From positions 124,001-188,000 of the forward strand of contig CBDFKF010000002.1 of NCBI GenBank assembly GCA_965248765.1: 64,000 nucleotides of DNA. Reading direction: 5' to 3'. The stretch comes from CBDFKF01 sp965248765. GTDB taxonomy: Bacteria > Pseudomonadota > Alphaproteobacteria > VGEJ01. Below are positions 16,560 through 27,716 of this stretch, piece after piece. Under the pieces are notes generated by a model that was not told where the DNA came from, made no database searches, and worked only from the letters and a program-made list of their open reading frames with translations. Made by a program: the position numbers and the translations under genes. How positions within the stretch are numbered: position 1 is the first letter of the stretch; each line of letters begins with the position of its first letter.

Positions 16560-17495
16560 ATGCGATACATCGATGCAGACGGCGTCCATGCGGCGCTCGA
16601 CTATCACGCCTTGGTCGAACGCCTGCGCACGGCGTTTCAGAGCGAGCTCGAGATCCCGCTACGTCACCACCACCCGATCGCTACGCCTGAGGGGCCGGAG
16701 AGCATGCTCCTGCTGATGCCGGCATGGCGGGTTGGCGGGACGCTCGGGGTCAAGCTCGTGACGTTCTTCCCCGGTAACCCGACCCAGGGCATGGCGACGA
16801 TCCAGGGCCTCTACATCGTCTTCGACGCCGGTACCGGCACACCCCAGGTGGTGATGGACGGGGTTTCGCTCACGCTGCGGCGGACCGCGTGCGCCTCGGC
16901 GTTGGCGGCAAGCTACCTGGCGCGGGAGGACGCTGCGCGATTGCTGATGGTCGGCGCCGGCGCGCTGGCGCCCCACCTGATCAAGGCCCATGCGGTGATC
17001 CGGCCGATCCGCGAGATCACGATCTGGAACCGCCATCCGGGGCGCGCCGCAACGCTCGCCGACCAGCTCTGCGCCGAGGGATGGGCGGCGCGAGCGGGCG
17101 AGGACCTGGAGGCGGCCGCTCGCGACGCGGATATCATCTCCTGTGCCACTATGAGCGAGGCGCCGTTGGTCCAGGGCGCCTGGCTCAAGCCCGGCTGTCA
17201 CGTCGATCTCGTTGGTGGCTTCAAACCGACGATGCGCGAGGTCGATGACGAGGCGGTGAGGCGGGCTCGGATCTTCGTCGATACCCGCGCCGGCGCCGGC
17301 GCGGAAGCCGGCGACCTCGTCGATCCGATCGCCCGCGGCGTGATCGGCGAAGACGCCATCCTCGGCGATCTGTTCGACCTCACCGGCGGCGCGACGGCGG
17401 GGCGCGAGACTCCGGATGAGATCACGCTGTTCAAATCCGTCGGCACAGCCATCGAGGACTTAGCCGCCGCCGAGATGGTCCTCGAACGCACTTGA
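16560..17495 (+). CDS. Ornithine cyclodeaminase/mu-crystallin family protein
   Basis: NAD(P)-dependent enzyme of the ornithine cyclodeaminase / pyrroline-2-carboxylate reductase family, 311 residues. It shows the Rossmann glycine motif LMVGAGALAPHL, the conserved GVKLVTFFPGNP segment, and DEITLFKSVGTAIEDLAAA near the C-terminus, which is the family signature. Exact substrate cannot be told; alanine dehydrogenase-like, cyclodeaminase and ketimine reductase activities all occur in the family. Its stop overlaps the next gene by 4 bases, so the two form an amino acid catabolic pair. Confidence 0.88.
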   Translation: MRYIDADGVHAALDYHALVERLRTAFQSELEIPLRHHHPIATPEGPESMLLLMPAWRVGGTLGVKLVTFFPGNPTQGMATIQGLYIVFDAGTGTPQVVMDGVSLTLRRTACASALAASYLAREDAARLLMVGAGALAPHLIKAHAVIRPIREITIWNRHPGRAATLADQLCAEGWAARAGEDLEAAARDADIISCATMSEAPLVQGAWLKPGCHVDLVGGFKPTMREVDDEAVRRARIFVDTRAGAGAEAGDLVDPIARGVIGEDAILGDLFDLTGGATAGRETPDEITLFKSVGTAIEDLAAAEMVLERT

Positions 17496-18820
17496 ACCCC
17501 GCCAGCCCTGAGGACGCCCTGCCCCGCTCCGACGCCACGCCCGATGTCCACGGCATGCACGATTCGCTGTGGTATGCGACCGCAGCGCCTGCGCCCGCGA
17601 CCACGCCACTCGACGGCAGCCGACGTGCCGATGTCGTCGTCATCGGCGGCGGCTTCACTGGCTGCTCGGCGGCATTGCACCTCGCCCGCGCCGGCGCCGA
17701 GGTCGTGTTATTGGAAGCCAACGAGATCGGCTGGGGCGGGTCGGGCCGCAATGCCGGCCTGTGCAACGCCGGCCTTTGGCTCGACCCAGACGATGTCCTC
17801 GACCGGGTCGAGCCGACCCATGGACCGGGCCTTGTCGCCGGCCTCGCCGCGGCGCCAGAGCACGTCTTCGACCTCATCGCGCGCTACGGCATCGACTGCG
17901 ATCTCGAACGCAACGGCGTGATGCGCGCAGCGTTTGATAGTGCGGGTTTGAAAGGACTGGAACGGCAGGCCGATCAGTGGCAGCGCCGCGGCGCCAACGT
18001 GGAGGTGGTGGACGCCGAGGCGACGCGCGAGATGCTTGGCACGAAGCGCTACTGCGGGGCGATCGTCGATCACCGCAGCGCCACCCTCCACCCGCTGAGC
18101 TACGTCAGAGGCCTTGCTGGCGCCGCCGACGCCGAGGGAGCTACGCTGCATGCCGAGACGCGAGTTTCGGCCTTAGAACGCGACGGCAACGGCTGGCGCG
18201 CGGTCACGCCGCACGGCACGGTCCAAGCAGACTCGGTGGTGATGGCCACCAACGCCTATTCCGACGACCTATGGCCGGGCCTTAAGGCGAGCACCATCCC
18301 GATCGGCTGCTTCGCCTGTGCCACCAAGCCGCTCGGCGAGAATATCGTGCGATCGGTGTTGCCGGCGCGCCACGCTATGTACGACACCCAACCGGCGATG
18401 TACTTCGCGCGGCTCGACCGCGACCGGCGGCTGATCCTCGGCAGCCTCGGCTACATGCGCGTGGGCGATCTCGGCGCGCCGCGAGCCTGGCCCAACCGCG
18501 TGCTCCGCTGGCTGTTCCCCCAGCTTGGCGAGGTCGAATGGGACTATCACTGGAGTGGGACGATCGGCTTCACGCCCGATCACATCCCGCGCCTGCATGC
18601 GCCCGCACCCGGGCTCTTCACGGTGCTCGGCTACAACGGGCGCGGCATCGCGCCCGGCACCTTTTTCGGCCGCGCCCTCGGCGAATGGGTCGGCGGCGCA
18701 CCGCTTGCCGAGCTGCCGCTACCGATCACCCCGGTCCGCCCCATCGCCCTCCGCCGCCTGCGCCAGCTTTTGTACCAAACGAGCTTTCGCGCGTATCTCC
18801 TACGCAGCCTGTTCGGCTAG
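17492..18820 (+). CDS. FAD-dependent oxidoreductase, DAO/PuuB-like
   Basis: A 442-residue flavoprotein of the D-amino acid oxidase superfamily. VVVIGGGFTGCSAALHLARAGAEVVLLEA (about residues 49-77) is the FAD-binding fold, followed by GWGGSGRNAG. The C-terminal GYNGRGIAPGTFFGRALGEW closes the FAD site. The sequence style is that of gamma-glutamylputrescine oxidase-like enzymes that deaminate amines or amino acids. TTG 17492 overlaps the preceding stop (TTGA); ATG 17555, which starts MHDSLWYATAAP, is an equally plausible start. Coupling to the cyclodeaminase-family gene supports a shared pathway, unnamed here. Confidence 0.88.
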   Translation: MNPASPEDALPRSDATPDVHGMHDSLWYATAAPAPATTPLDGSRRADVVVIGGGFTGCSAALHLARAGAEVVLLEANEIGWGGSGRNAGLCNAGLWLDPDDVLDRVEPTHGPGLVAGLAAAPEHVFDLIARYGIDCDLERNGVMRAAFDSAGLKGLERQADQWQRRGANVEVVDAEATREMLGTKRYCGAIVDHRSATLHPLSYVRGLAGAADAEGATLHAETRVSALERDGNGWRAVTPHGTVQADSVVMATNAYSDDLWPGLKASTIPIGCFACATKPLGENIVRSVLPARHAMYDTQPAMYFARLDRDRRLILGSLGYMRVGDLGAPRAWPNRVLRWLFPQLGEVEWDYHWSGTIGFTPDHIPRLHAPAPGLFTVLGYNGRGIAPGTFFGRALGEWVGGAPLAELPLPITPVRPIALRRLRQLLYQTSFRAYLLRSLFG

Positions 18821-18919
18821 GCACTAGTATGGAGGCCGGTGCTTGGGCGGCCGGCGGAAAGCCGTTATAACCCCGGCCTTCGTTCGGAATCGACGGGCAA
18901 TCGCCGGGCTGATCGCGCC

Positions 18920-19567
18920 ATGACGGTCGACGCCAAGATCTGCGGCCTCAACACGACGGAAACCGTGGCCGCCGCGGTCACCGGCGGCGCCCGCTATGTC
19001 GGTTTCGTGTTCTACCCGCCCTCGCCGCGCAGTATCGATGCGCCCCGGGCCGCACAGCTCGCCACTGGGGTGCCGGTGGGCGTTACCAAAGTCGGCCTGT
19101 TCGTTGATCCCGACGATGCCTACATTGCGGAGATGACCGGGGCCGCCGCACTCGACCTCCTCCAGCTCCACGGCGCCGAGAGTCCGGAGCGCGTCGCTGC
19201 GATTCGCGACCGGTTCGGCCTCGCCGTCATGAAGGCGATCAAGGTGGCCGAGCCCGCCGATATCGACGCCGCACACACGTACGAACCGGTGGCCGATCGG
19301 TTGCTGTTCGATGCCAAAGCGCCTAAGTCCATGCGGTCCGCGCTGCCAGGCGGAAATGCCCTCGTTTTCGACTGGCAGCTTTTGCGCGGGGCGCGGTGGC
19401 GGTTGCCGTGGATGCTCTCGGGCGGTCTTGATTCGGGCAATATCGCCGAGGCCGTGCAGATCAGCGGCGCGAGCGCGGTCGATGTGTCTTCCGGCGTCGA
19501 GTCATCCCCCGGCCACAAGGACTGCACGCGGATTGCGGCATTTCTGAACGCGGTGGCGGAGATCTAG
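18920..19567 (+). CDS. trpF: Phosphoribosylanthranilate isomerase
   Basis: Third step of tryptophan synthesis from anthranilate; an Amadori rearrangement in a TIM barrel. Family motifs are KICGLNT with the catalytic Cys, LLQLHGAES, LLFDAKAPK with the catalytic Asp, and LSGGLDSGNIAEAV. From ATG 18920 the protein has 215 residues, the usual length. trpB follows after 3 bases, giving trpF-trpB-trpA-accD-folC as one probable operon. Confidence 0.96.
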   Translation: MTVDAKICGLNTTETVAAAVTGGARYVGFVFYPPSPRSIDAPRAAQLATGVPVGVTKVGLFVDPDDAYIAEMTGAAALDLLQLHGAESPERVAAIRDRFGLAVMKAIKVAEPADIDAAHTYEPVADRLLFDAKAPKSMRSALPGGNALVFDWQLLRGARWRLPWMLSGGLDSGNIAEAVQISGASAVDVSSGVESSPGHKDCTRIAAFLNAVAEI

Positions 19568-19570
19568 GCG

Positions 19571-20790
<1,220 letters not shown>

Positions 20791-20794
<4 letters not shown>

Positions 20795-21630
20795 GCGAGA
20801 GCCGCATTAACAGACGTTTCGCGGCGCTGCGGTCGGCTGGCCGTGCCGGCCTCATCACCTTCATCAGTGCGGGCGACCCCGATCACGAGACCAGCTACGA
20901 GATCATGCGCGGCCTGCCCGGCGCCGGCGCCGATGTCATCGAGCTGGGGATGCCATTCACCGATCCCATGGCGGATGGACCGTCCATCCAGGCCTCGGGC
21001 TTGAGGGCGTTGCGCGCCGGCGCGACCATGCACGGTACGCTTGCCCTGGTGCGGCGCTTTCGCGCCGAGGACGATGCCACGCCGATCGTGCTGATGGGTT
21101 ACTACAACCCAATCTACATCTACGGCCGCGAGCGCTTCCTCGCCGATGCCCTGGACTGCGGCGTCGACGGCATCATCGTCGTCGACCTGCCGCCCGAGGA
21201 AGACACCGAGCTTTGCCTCCCCGCCATCGACGCCGGGCTCCATTTCATCCGGCTGGCGACGCCGACGACCGATGAGCGTCGCCTGCCAAAAGTCCTCACC
21301 AACACCTCGGGCTTTCTCTACTACGTCTCGGTCGCCGGCATCACCGGTGCGAAATCGCCCGAGCTCGTGAGCGTCGCCGCCGCGGTCGATCGCCTACATC
21401 GCCACACCGACCTGCCGATTGCCGTCGGTTTCGGCATCAAGACCCCGGCCCAGACCGCGGCGATCGCCGAGTTCGCCGAGGCCGCCGTCGTCGGCTCGGC
21501 GCTCGTCGACCGCGTGGGTCGCGGGCTCGACGAGAACGGGCGGCCACGGGCAGGCCTCGTCGATGATGTCCTCGGCTTCGTCGATGAACTCGCCGCCGGC
21601 GCCCGCCAGGCTCGGAAGGCGGTGGCGTGA
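20791..21630 (+). CDS. trpA: Tryptophan synthase alpha chain
   Basis: Cleaves indole-3-glycerol phosphate to indole, which is channelled to TrpB. It is a 279-residue TIM barrel with the catalytic-Glu region VIELGMPFTDPMADGP, the second catalytic acid in GIIVVDLPPEE, and YYVSVAGITGAK. The GTG start overlaps trpB by 4 bases and its stop overlaps accD by 4 bases (GTGA). Confidence 0.98.
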
Positions 21631-22565
21631 GCTGGCTCTCGAACTTCGTGCGTCCGCGCATCCAGGCGCTAGTGCGCAAGCGCGATACGCCCGAGAACCT
21701 CTGGGTCAACTGCGCCGAGTGCAGCCAGATGATCTTCCACCGCGATCTGGTGGCCAATCTACACGTCTGTCCCCATTGCGATCATCACTTGCGAATCGGC
21801 CCGACCGAACGCTTCGACTCGCTGTTCGATGCCGGCAGCTTTCAGCGCATCGAGCTGCCCGAAGTCCCGGTGGACCCGCTCAAGTTCCGCGACGAGGAAC
21901 GCTACGTCGAGCGCCTGCGCGAAACCCGGCAGAAGACCGGCGAGAACGAAGCGATCGCGGTCGCTCACGGCACCATGGACGGCCTTGCCGTGGTCATCGC
22001 CTGTCAGAACTTTGCGTTCATGGGGGGATCGATGGGGCTCGCGACCGGCGAGGCGATGCTGGCGGCATCGCGCCTTGCGATCCTGCAGGAGGCGAGCCTG
22101 ATCGCCATCTCGGCCGCTGGCGGCGCGCGCATGCAAGAGGGCATTCTCTCGCTGATGCAGATGCCGCGCACGACCATTGCCATCGCCGAGGTGCGCGAGG
22201 CGGGCCTGCCCTACATCAGTGTGATGACCGATCCGACCACCGGCGGGGTGACCGCATCGTTCGCCATGCTCGGCGACATCACCATTGCCGAACCGCGCGC
22301 CCTGATCGGCTTTGCTGGCCCACGGGTGATCGAGAATACGATTCGCGAGAAGCTGCCTGAGGGCTTTCAGCGCGCTGAATACCTCCTCGAGCACGGCATG
22401 CTCGACATGGTTGTTTCGCGCCAGGAGCTGCGGCCGACCCTGGTCCGCGTCCTGGACATCATGCGCCGACCCTATGCCCAAGCGCCGGCCGCGACCGAGA
22501 CGGAGGCGCCGGCGACCGCACCGCTGCCACCACTTCCCGCGCCGCAGGGGAGCGTCTCTCCCTGA
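21627..22565 (+). CDS. accD: Acetyl-CoA carboxylase carboxyltransferase beta subunit
   Basis: Beta half of the carboxyltransferase that makes malonyl-CoA for fatty acid synthesis. An N-terminal four-Cys zinc ribbon is present (CAECSQMIFHRDLVANLHVC then CPHC-type spacing), followed by the crotonase-like core with FMGGSMGLATGEA, SAAGGARMQEGILSLMQM and TDPTTGGVTASFAMLGDI. 312 residues, with a disordered Pro/Ala-rich tail. The GTG start overlaps trpA. Its position between trpA and folC is a classic proteobacterial arrangement. Confidence 0.97.
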   Translation: MSWLSNFVRPRIQALVRKRDTPENLWVNCAECSQMIFHRDLVANLHVCPHCDHHLRIGPTERFDSLFDAGSFQRIELPEVPVDPLKFRDEERYVERLRETRQKTGENEAIAVAHGTMDGLAVVIACQNFAFMGGSMGLATGEAMLAASRLAILQEASLIAISAAGGARMQEGILSLMQMPRTTIAIAEVREAGLPYISVMTDPTTGGVTASFAMLGDITIAEPRALIGFAGPRVIENTIREKLPEGFQRAEYLLEHGMLDMVVSRQELRPTLVRVLDIMRRPYAQAPAATETEAPATAPLPPLPAPQGSVSP

Positions 22566-22573
22566 CTAGCGAT

Positions 22574-23878
22574 GTGGTCCTCAGCCGCCTCCTGCGGCTG
22601 CACCCAAAGCTCATTGATCTCTCCCTCGACCGCATGTGGCGGCTGCTCGGTCGGCTCGACCATCCCGAGACTCGCCTGGCACCGGTCGTCCACGTCGCCG
22701 GGACCAACGGCAAGGGATCGGTCATCGCCACTCTGCGCGCCATGCTCGAGGCCGCTGAATACCGCGTCCAGGCGTACACATCGCCCCATCTAGTCCGTTT
22801 CGCCGAGCGCGTCAGCTTGAGCGACGGCATCATCGGCGAGGATGCGCTCGCCGCGGTGCTCGAGGAGTGCGAAGCGGCGAACGGCGGCGAGCCAATCACC
22901 TATTTCGAGATCACCACGGCGGCGGCGCTCCTCGCGTTTTCGCGCGAGCCCGCCGACGTCCTGCTGCTGGAGGTCGGCCTCGGTGGCCGGTTGGACGCGA
23001 CCAATGTCGTCGCCCGCCCGCGCCTCTGCGTCATAACCCCGATCGCCCTCGATCATCAGCACTACCTCGGCGAGAGTCTGGCCGCCATCGCCGCCGAGAA
23101 GGCAGCCATCCTCAAGCCCGGCGTACCCGCGGTCATCGGACCGCAACCACCGGCGGCTACTCGGGTCATCGCACGACGCGCGCGCGCCGCGCCAGCCCCC
23201 CTGCTCCGCCACGGCCGTCGGGGACCCTGGCACGGCCGCTGGACCGCTCGCGCCACCAGCGAAGCCATGGTTGTGCGAATCGAGGACCGATTCATTGAGC
23301 TGCCGCGCCCCAACCTCGCTGGCGATCACCAGATCGACAACGCCGGCCTCGCCCTCGCCTGTCTCGATGCGCTTGACGACTTTCCCGTGGATTGCCACGC
23401 CATGGCAACGGGCTTGCGTCGGGTCGAGTGGCCGGCACGCCTTCAACAGTTGGCGGCGGGGCCGCTGCGAGCGCTACTGCCGAGCGACGCCGAGCTCTGG
23501 CTCGATGGCGGCCACAACCCCGCCGCCGCAGCCGCCGTCGCGCGTTGGTGCGCCGGGCGCGCCGATACGCGCCCGCTCGTTCTCGTTATCGGCATGCTCG
23601 AAACGAAGGACGTGACGGGGTTCTTCGCGCCGTTGGCGCCGCTTGTGACGGCCGCCTACGGCGTCCCCATCCCCGGTGAGAGCGCAGCGCAGACGGCGGT
23701 GCAAACCGCGACCGTCGCTGCGGCCGCAGGCATTTCGGCGGAACCCGCGCGATCGGTGAGTCAGGCGCTACGCTGTATCGCAGCCGCGTTCAAGCGGCCG
23801 CGGGTGCTGATCTGCGGCTCGCTTTACCTGGCGGGCCAAGTGCTGGCGGCGAACGGCCGCCGCGGCGGCCTCAGATAA
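22574..23878 (+). CDS. folC: Bifunctional folylpolyglutamate/dihydrofolate synthase
   Basis: ATP-dependent ligase that adds glutamate to dihydropteroate and folates. The 434 residues begin with family sequence RLLRLHPKLIDLSLDRMWRLL. The P-loop VAGTNGKGSVIATL follows, then SPHLVRFAERV, the Mg/ATP region LLEVGLGGRLDATN, DHQHYLGES, and the C-terminal LDGGHNPAAAAAVARW. The GTG at 22574 is 8 bases after the accD stop. Its 3' end overlaps the convergent trxA by 8 bases. Confidence 0.96.
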   Translation: MVLSRLLRLHPKLIDLSLDRMWRLLGRLDHPETRLAPVVHVAGTNGKGSVIATLRAMLEAAEYRVQAYTSPHLVRFAERVSLSDGIIGEDALAAVLEECEAANGGEPITYFEITTAAALLAFSREPADVLLLEVGLGGRLDATNVVARPRLCVITPIALDHQHYLGESLAAIAAEKAAILKPGVPAVIGPQPPAATRVIARRARAAPAPLLRHGRRGPWHGRWTARATSEAMVVRIEDRFIELPRPNLAGDHQIDNAGLALACLDALDDFPVDCHAMATGLRRVEWPARLQQLAAGPLRALLPSDAELWLDGGHNPAAAAAVARWCAGRADTRPLVLVIGMLETKDVTGFFAPLAPLVTAAYGVPIPGESAAQTAVQTATVAAAAGISAEPARSVSQALRCIAAAFKRPRVLICGSLYLAGQVLAANGRRGGLR

Positions 23879-24191
23879 CCGACTTGATCCACTCCGCGAG
23901 CTTGCTCTTGGGCAACGCACCCACCTTGGTTCCCGCCACCTGACCATCCTTGAACAGCATCAGTGTGGGGATGCCGCGCACGCCGAACTTGGTCGGCGTC
24001 ACCGGATTCTCGTCGATATTGACCTTGGCGATGGTCAAACGGCCATCCATCTCCTTGGCGATCTCCTCGAGATGCGGCGCGATTTGCTTGCAGGGCGCAC
24101 ACCACTCAGCCCAATAGTCGACAAGAACCGGATCGGACGCCTGAAGGACGTCCTGGTCGAAGGAATCGTCGGTTACGGCGGTGATGCTCAT
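23871..24191 (-). CDS. trxA: Thioredoxin
   Basis: General cytoplasmic disulfide reductase of 106 residues. It has the active site WCAPCK (Cys31, Cys34), preceded by VLVDYWAEW, and the cis-Pro loop GIPTLMLFKDG. ATG 24191 is chosen because the in-frame extension upstream to 24293 has no family similarity. It lies downstream of addA in the same direction, as in many alphaproteobacteria, with a 144-base gap that may hold its own promoter. Confidence 0.97.
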   Translation of the reverse strand: MSITAVTDDSFDQDVLQASDPVLVDYWAEWCAPCKQIAPHLEEIAKEMDGRLTIAKVNIDENPVTPTKFGVRGIPTLMLFKDGQVAGTKVGALPKSKLAEWIKSVI

Positions 24192-24335
24192 GAGATGGTC
24201 CCCTGGGAATTCCTGGCAGACGCGGCCCCAGATTCGGGCCTCAACAAGACGGTCGGTCGCCCGCGTCGATCGATGTTTTTGGTTTATTCTCATCGGCTAG
24301 GCTACCTTCGAATCTAGGGTTCGCCCCACCGGCCG

Positions 24336-27300
24336 TCAAGGCGCACAGGAATCGAGCCGGGCATCGCGCAGTTCCATCAGCCGCGGCCCCTCCGTCCACA
24401 CCAGCGCACAACGTATTGTTTTTGCAGGATAGATCTCAGCCAGGAGAGCTCGATAGGCGGCCATTTGTCCCAGGTAAGTAGGCGAGACCGCGCTCTCATC
24501 GGCCGGCGCTGGTCGGTTTGTCTTGTAATCGACGATCAGGACCTCGCGATCACCGATCGCCAGCCGATCTACTCGACCACTGATCACGCTCTCACCGACG
24601 GTGCCTATCACCGCCACCTCCGCGCGCGAGCCGGGACCGAACAGCGGTGCCAACGTTCCCTCTTCGAGGATCGCGAGCGTCTCCGCCGCGACCTCGGTCT
24701 GAGCCTTCGGCGTAAGCCGCCACGCCGGATTGGCCAGGAAGCGGGTAGCCGCCGCGTCACGCTCGTCGGCCGGCAGATCAGGCAGCGTTTGAAGCAGCCG
24801 ATGGACCAGACTCCCGCGGCGCCTGGCGGGATCATCGTCGCCACCCGTTGGGGCGCGGACCGGTGGCTCCTCGCCCTCGGGGCGCGAGGGTACGAGCCGC
24901 GGCCCTGGGCTCGCCTCGGGCGGCGCCGGCTGGTGCAACCAGGGGGGCATTGCCGGCTCTTCGAGGGCGGTATCCGTCGCCCCGGTCGCACGATCGGGCG
25001 GCTCCTCCTGGGGCGATTCGAGCCGGAGGCCGATGCGGCCGTGGGCAGTCTCGAACGGATCCGCAATCGGCTCGAGGCCACGACGCAGGAGGTTGTACCA
25101 GCAGTGATCGCGCCGCCGGTTCCGGGTCTCCCAACCGGCAATGTAGAGCCTATCCTCGGCCCGGGTGAGCGCCACATAGAGGAGGCGGCGATACTCCTGA
25201 TCGCGCCGGTGCCGTGCGGCCGCGCGTGCGCTGCGGCACAACTCATCCTCGTATTCGCGGCGGACCGGCCACACCACGGGCCCTGCCTCGCCGAGCCACA
25301 ACAGCCGCTCGTCCTGGTTCGGCACCCGGCAGGTATCGGGCAGGAACACGATCGGCGCCTGCAGCCCCTTCGCCCCGTGCACCGTCATCACCCGAACCTC
25401 ATTGCGCCCGTGCTCGAGATCGCGCTTGACCTCCGCGCGCCCGGCCTCGAGCCAATGCAGGAACCCCTGCAGGCTCGGTACGCCCGATCGCTCATATTCA
25501 AGCGCCCGGGCCAGGAACTCATCGATCGGCTCGTTGGCTTGCTCGCCGAGGCGTGCGAGCAGCGCTCGCCGGCCGCCACCCGCACCCAGCACTTCGGCGT
25601 AGAACTCGTAGGGGGGGAGAAAGTCGGCACGCCCCAGCCAGTGGCTCAGATAGGCGTGCGCCGCCCGACCATGGTCGCTCTCGTCCTTGGCGGCAACGAG
25701 GGCCTGCCATAACGTGCGCTCGCCGCGCGGTTGGGCCAGCGCGTACAGCTGCTCCTCGCTCCAGCCGACCAAGGGGCTCTTGAGCACGACGGCGAGTGTG
25801 AGATCGTCCTCCGGCAGCAGCACGAAGCGCCCGAGCGCCATCAGATCCATCACAGCAATCTGCTCGCTCAAGACCATGCGGTCGGTGCCGGCCACCGGGA
25901 TTTCCTCGGCCTTCAGCGCGCGCACCATTTCTTCGAGGAACTGCGAACGCCGTTGCACCAGGATCATGATGTCCCCGGGGACCACCGCACGGCCGCGCGA
26001 GGGTAGGAGTTCTCCGTTCTGGAGCCAGTCGGTGATGCAGTCGGCGATGCGGCGGGCCAGGCGCGCCGCCGGACGCTCGCCGCCGCTGCGCGAGAGCGGC
26101 AGCTCCCAGCGGCCGATCTCGGCTGGTGCGCTCGGCTCCTCGACTGGCCACAGCTCGACCAGGCCGGCCTGCCCCTTCCGGTGCGACTCGTGGTCGAGCC
26201 AATCTTCGTCGAACAAAAGGCCATCGCGCGCTTCGGCGTCGTGAAACACCCGGTCGACCAGCCCGAGCACCGGCCCGCTTGAGCGGTACGAGGTGACTAG
26301 ATCGACGGGGCGCCAAATCTCCTCCGCCCCCTCCACCCGGCTCTGGAAGTGGGATCGCCAACCGGCGAACTGGGATGGATCGGCGCGCTGAAAGCTGTAG
26401 ATCGACTGCTTGGTATCGCCGACCGCGAACAAAGTGCGCCGGACCTCGCGCGCGCCGTGCCCGGCGAAGAACTCGTCGGCCAGGGCGCCGATGATCCGCC
26501 ACTGATCGGCGTTGGTGTCCTGTGCCTCGTCGATCAAGATGTGGTCCAACCCGCCATCGAGCTTGTACAGGACCCAGGGCGCGATCGACGGCCGGCGCAC
26601 CAGCGCCGAGGCATGCAGAATGAGATCGTCGTAGTCGAGTCGGGCGTGGCGCCGCTTGATGCCCTCATAAGCCTCATCCAGCGCCGTGCCGACCCGCAGC
26701 ACCGCTGCCGTGGCGTTCGCCACCGTAAGCGTTTTGCAGCGTTCGACGACCGTGCCAAGGCGCTCGGCCTCAACCGCAAGCGCAGCTTCGGCCTCGGGCG
26801 AGGCCTCGGCTGCCCGCCGCGATATCAGGCGTTGGCGCCGCTGGTCCTCGGCGGTGAAGAAGGCGCGAAGATAATCGGCGAAGCGCTCTGCACGGCGCTC
26901 GGGCGCATCGAGCCACGCGGCAATCGTTGCGCCGCGGGCTCGATCCCCGGCGCTGCCGGCAGCCAGCACCTGCACGGCGCGCGCGAGCGCCGCGGTATCG
27001 ATCCCATCGTCGGCGCAGGCCGCGGCAACAACCATTGCCTCGTTCTCATCCGCTTCCACGCCGAGCGCTCGCTGCACCCCGCCAAGAGCGCTTTCGAGCG
27101 AGCCATCGAGCATTTGGCGCAGGCGTCCCCGCTCGGCCAAGAGCTCCGTCATCAGATCAATGAACGCACGCTCGTGGACGTGAGCGCTGATCGTCGAGAG
27201 CGCCGCGGTAAGCGGCGCGCGGCCGGCATCGCGCGCCTCCCCGAGCACCTCGTCGATAGCAAGCTCCAAAAGCTCCGCCGCGGTGCGCTCATCAGTCACG

Positions 27301-27716
27301 GCGAAGTGCGGCGGCAGGCCAGCTTCGAGCGGAAACCGGGCCAGGAGCGAATCGCAGAACGCGTGGATAGTCTCGATCCTCAAGCCTCCGGGCGCATCGA
27401 GGACCTGGGCGAACAGCCGCTGCGCCAGAGCCGCCTTCTCCTCGAACGGCTCGGCATCGCCGAGCAACTCGAGGTCCGCTCGCAGCGCACCGCCGTCGGC
27501 ACGGGCCCAGGCGCTCAGCCGCTCATAGATGCGATTGGCCATCTCGGCAGCCGCCGCCTTGGTGAAGGTCAGGCACAGGATTCGCGGTGGTGGGGTGCCC
27601 GCGAGCAACAAACGTAGGACCCGGTCGGTCAGCACGTGGGTCTTGCCAGTGCCGGCCGAGGCCGACACCCACACCGATGCGCCGGGATCGGCGCCGCGCC
27701 GTTGCGCGCTGATCAC
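24336..27716 (-). CDS. addA: Double-strand break repair helicase-nuclease AddA
   Basis: UvrD-like helicase and RecB-type nuclease subunit of AddAB, which processes double-strand breaks for RecA loading. In 1126 residues it shows Walker A SASAGTGKTHVLTDRVLRLL, Walker B region HILIDEAQDTNADQW, motif III-like FAVGDTKQSIYSFQRA, HGAKGLQAPIVFLPDT, and a C-terminal nuclease motif VLIVDYKTNRPAP. The GTG start overlaps the addB stop by 4 bases, matching the 1:1 complex. Confidence 0.96.
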   Translation of the reverse strand: MISAQRRGADPGASVWVSASAGTGKTHVLTDRVLRLLLAGTPPPRILCLTFTKAAAAEMANRIYERLSAWARADGGALRADLELLGDAEPFEEKAALAQRLFAQVLDAPGGLRIETIHAFCDSLLARFPLEAGLPPHFAVTDERTAAELLELAIDEVLGEARDAGRAPLTAALSTISAHVHERAFIDLMTELLAERGRLRQMLDGSLESALGGVQRALGVEADENEAMVVAAACADDGIDTAALARAVQVLAAGSAGDRARGATIAAWLDAPERRAERFADYLRAFFTAEDQRRQRLISRRAAEASPEAEAALAVEAERLGTVVERCKTLTVANATAAVLRVGTALDEAYEGIKRRHARLDYDDLILHASALVRRPSIAPWVLYKLDGGLDHILIDEAQDTNADQWRIIGALADEFFAGHGAREVRRTLFAVGDTKQSIYSFQRADPSQFAGWRSHFQSRVEGAEEIWRPVDLVTSYRSSGPVLGLVDRVFHDAEARDGLLFDEDWLDHESHRKGQAGLVELWPVEEPSAPAEIGRWELPLSRSGGERPAARLARRIADCITDWLQNGELLPSRGRAVVPGDIMILVQRRSQFLEEMVRALKAEEIPVAGTDRMVLSEQIAVMDLMALGRFVLLPEDDLTLAVVLKSPLVGWSEEQLYALAQPRGERTLWQALVAAKDESDHGRAAHAYLSHWLGRADFLPPYEFYAEVLGAGGGRRALLARLGEQANEPIDEFLARALEYERSGVPSLQGFLHWLEAGRAEVKRDLEHGRNEVRVMTVHGAKGLQAPIVFLPDTCRVPNQDERLLWLGEAGPVVWPVRREYEDELCRSARAAARHRRDQEYRRLLYVALTRAEDRLYIAGWETRNRRRDHCWYNLLRRGLEPIADPFETAHGRIGLRLESPQEEPPDRATGATDTALEEPAMPPWLHQPAPPEASPGPRLVPSRPEGEEPPVRAPTGGDDDPARRRGSLVHRLLQTLPDLPADERDAAATRFLANPAWRLTPKAQTEVAAETLAILEEGTLAPLFGPGSRAEVAVIGTVGESVISGRVDRLAIGDREVLIVDYKTNRPAPADESAVSPTYLGQMAAYRALLAEIYPAKTIRCALVWTEGPRLMELRDARLDSCAP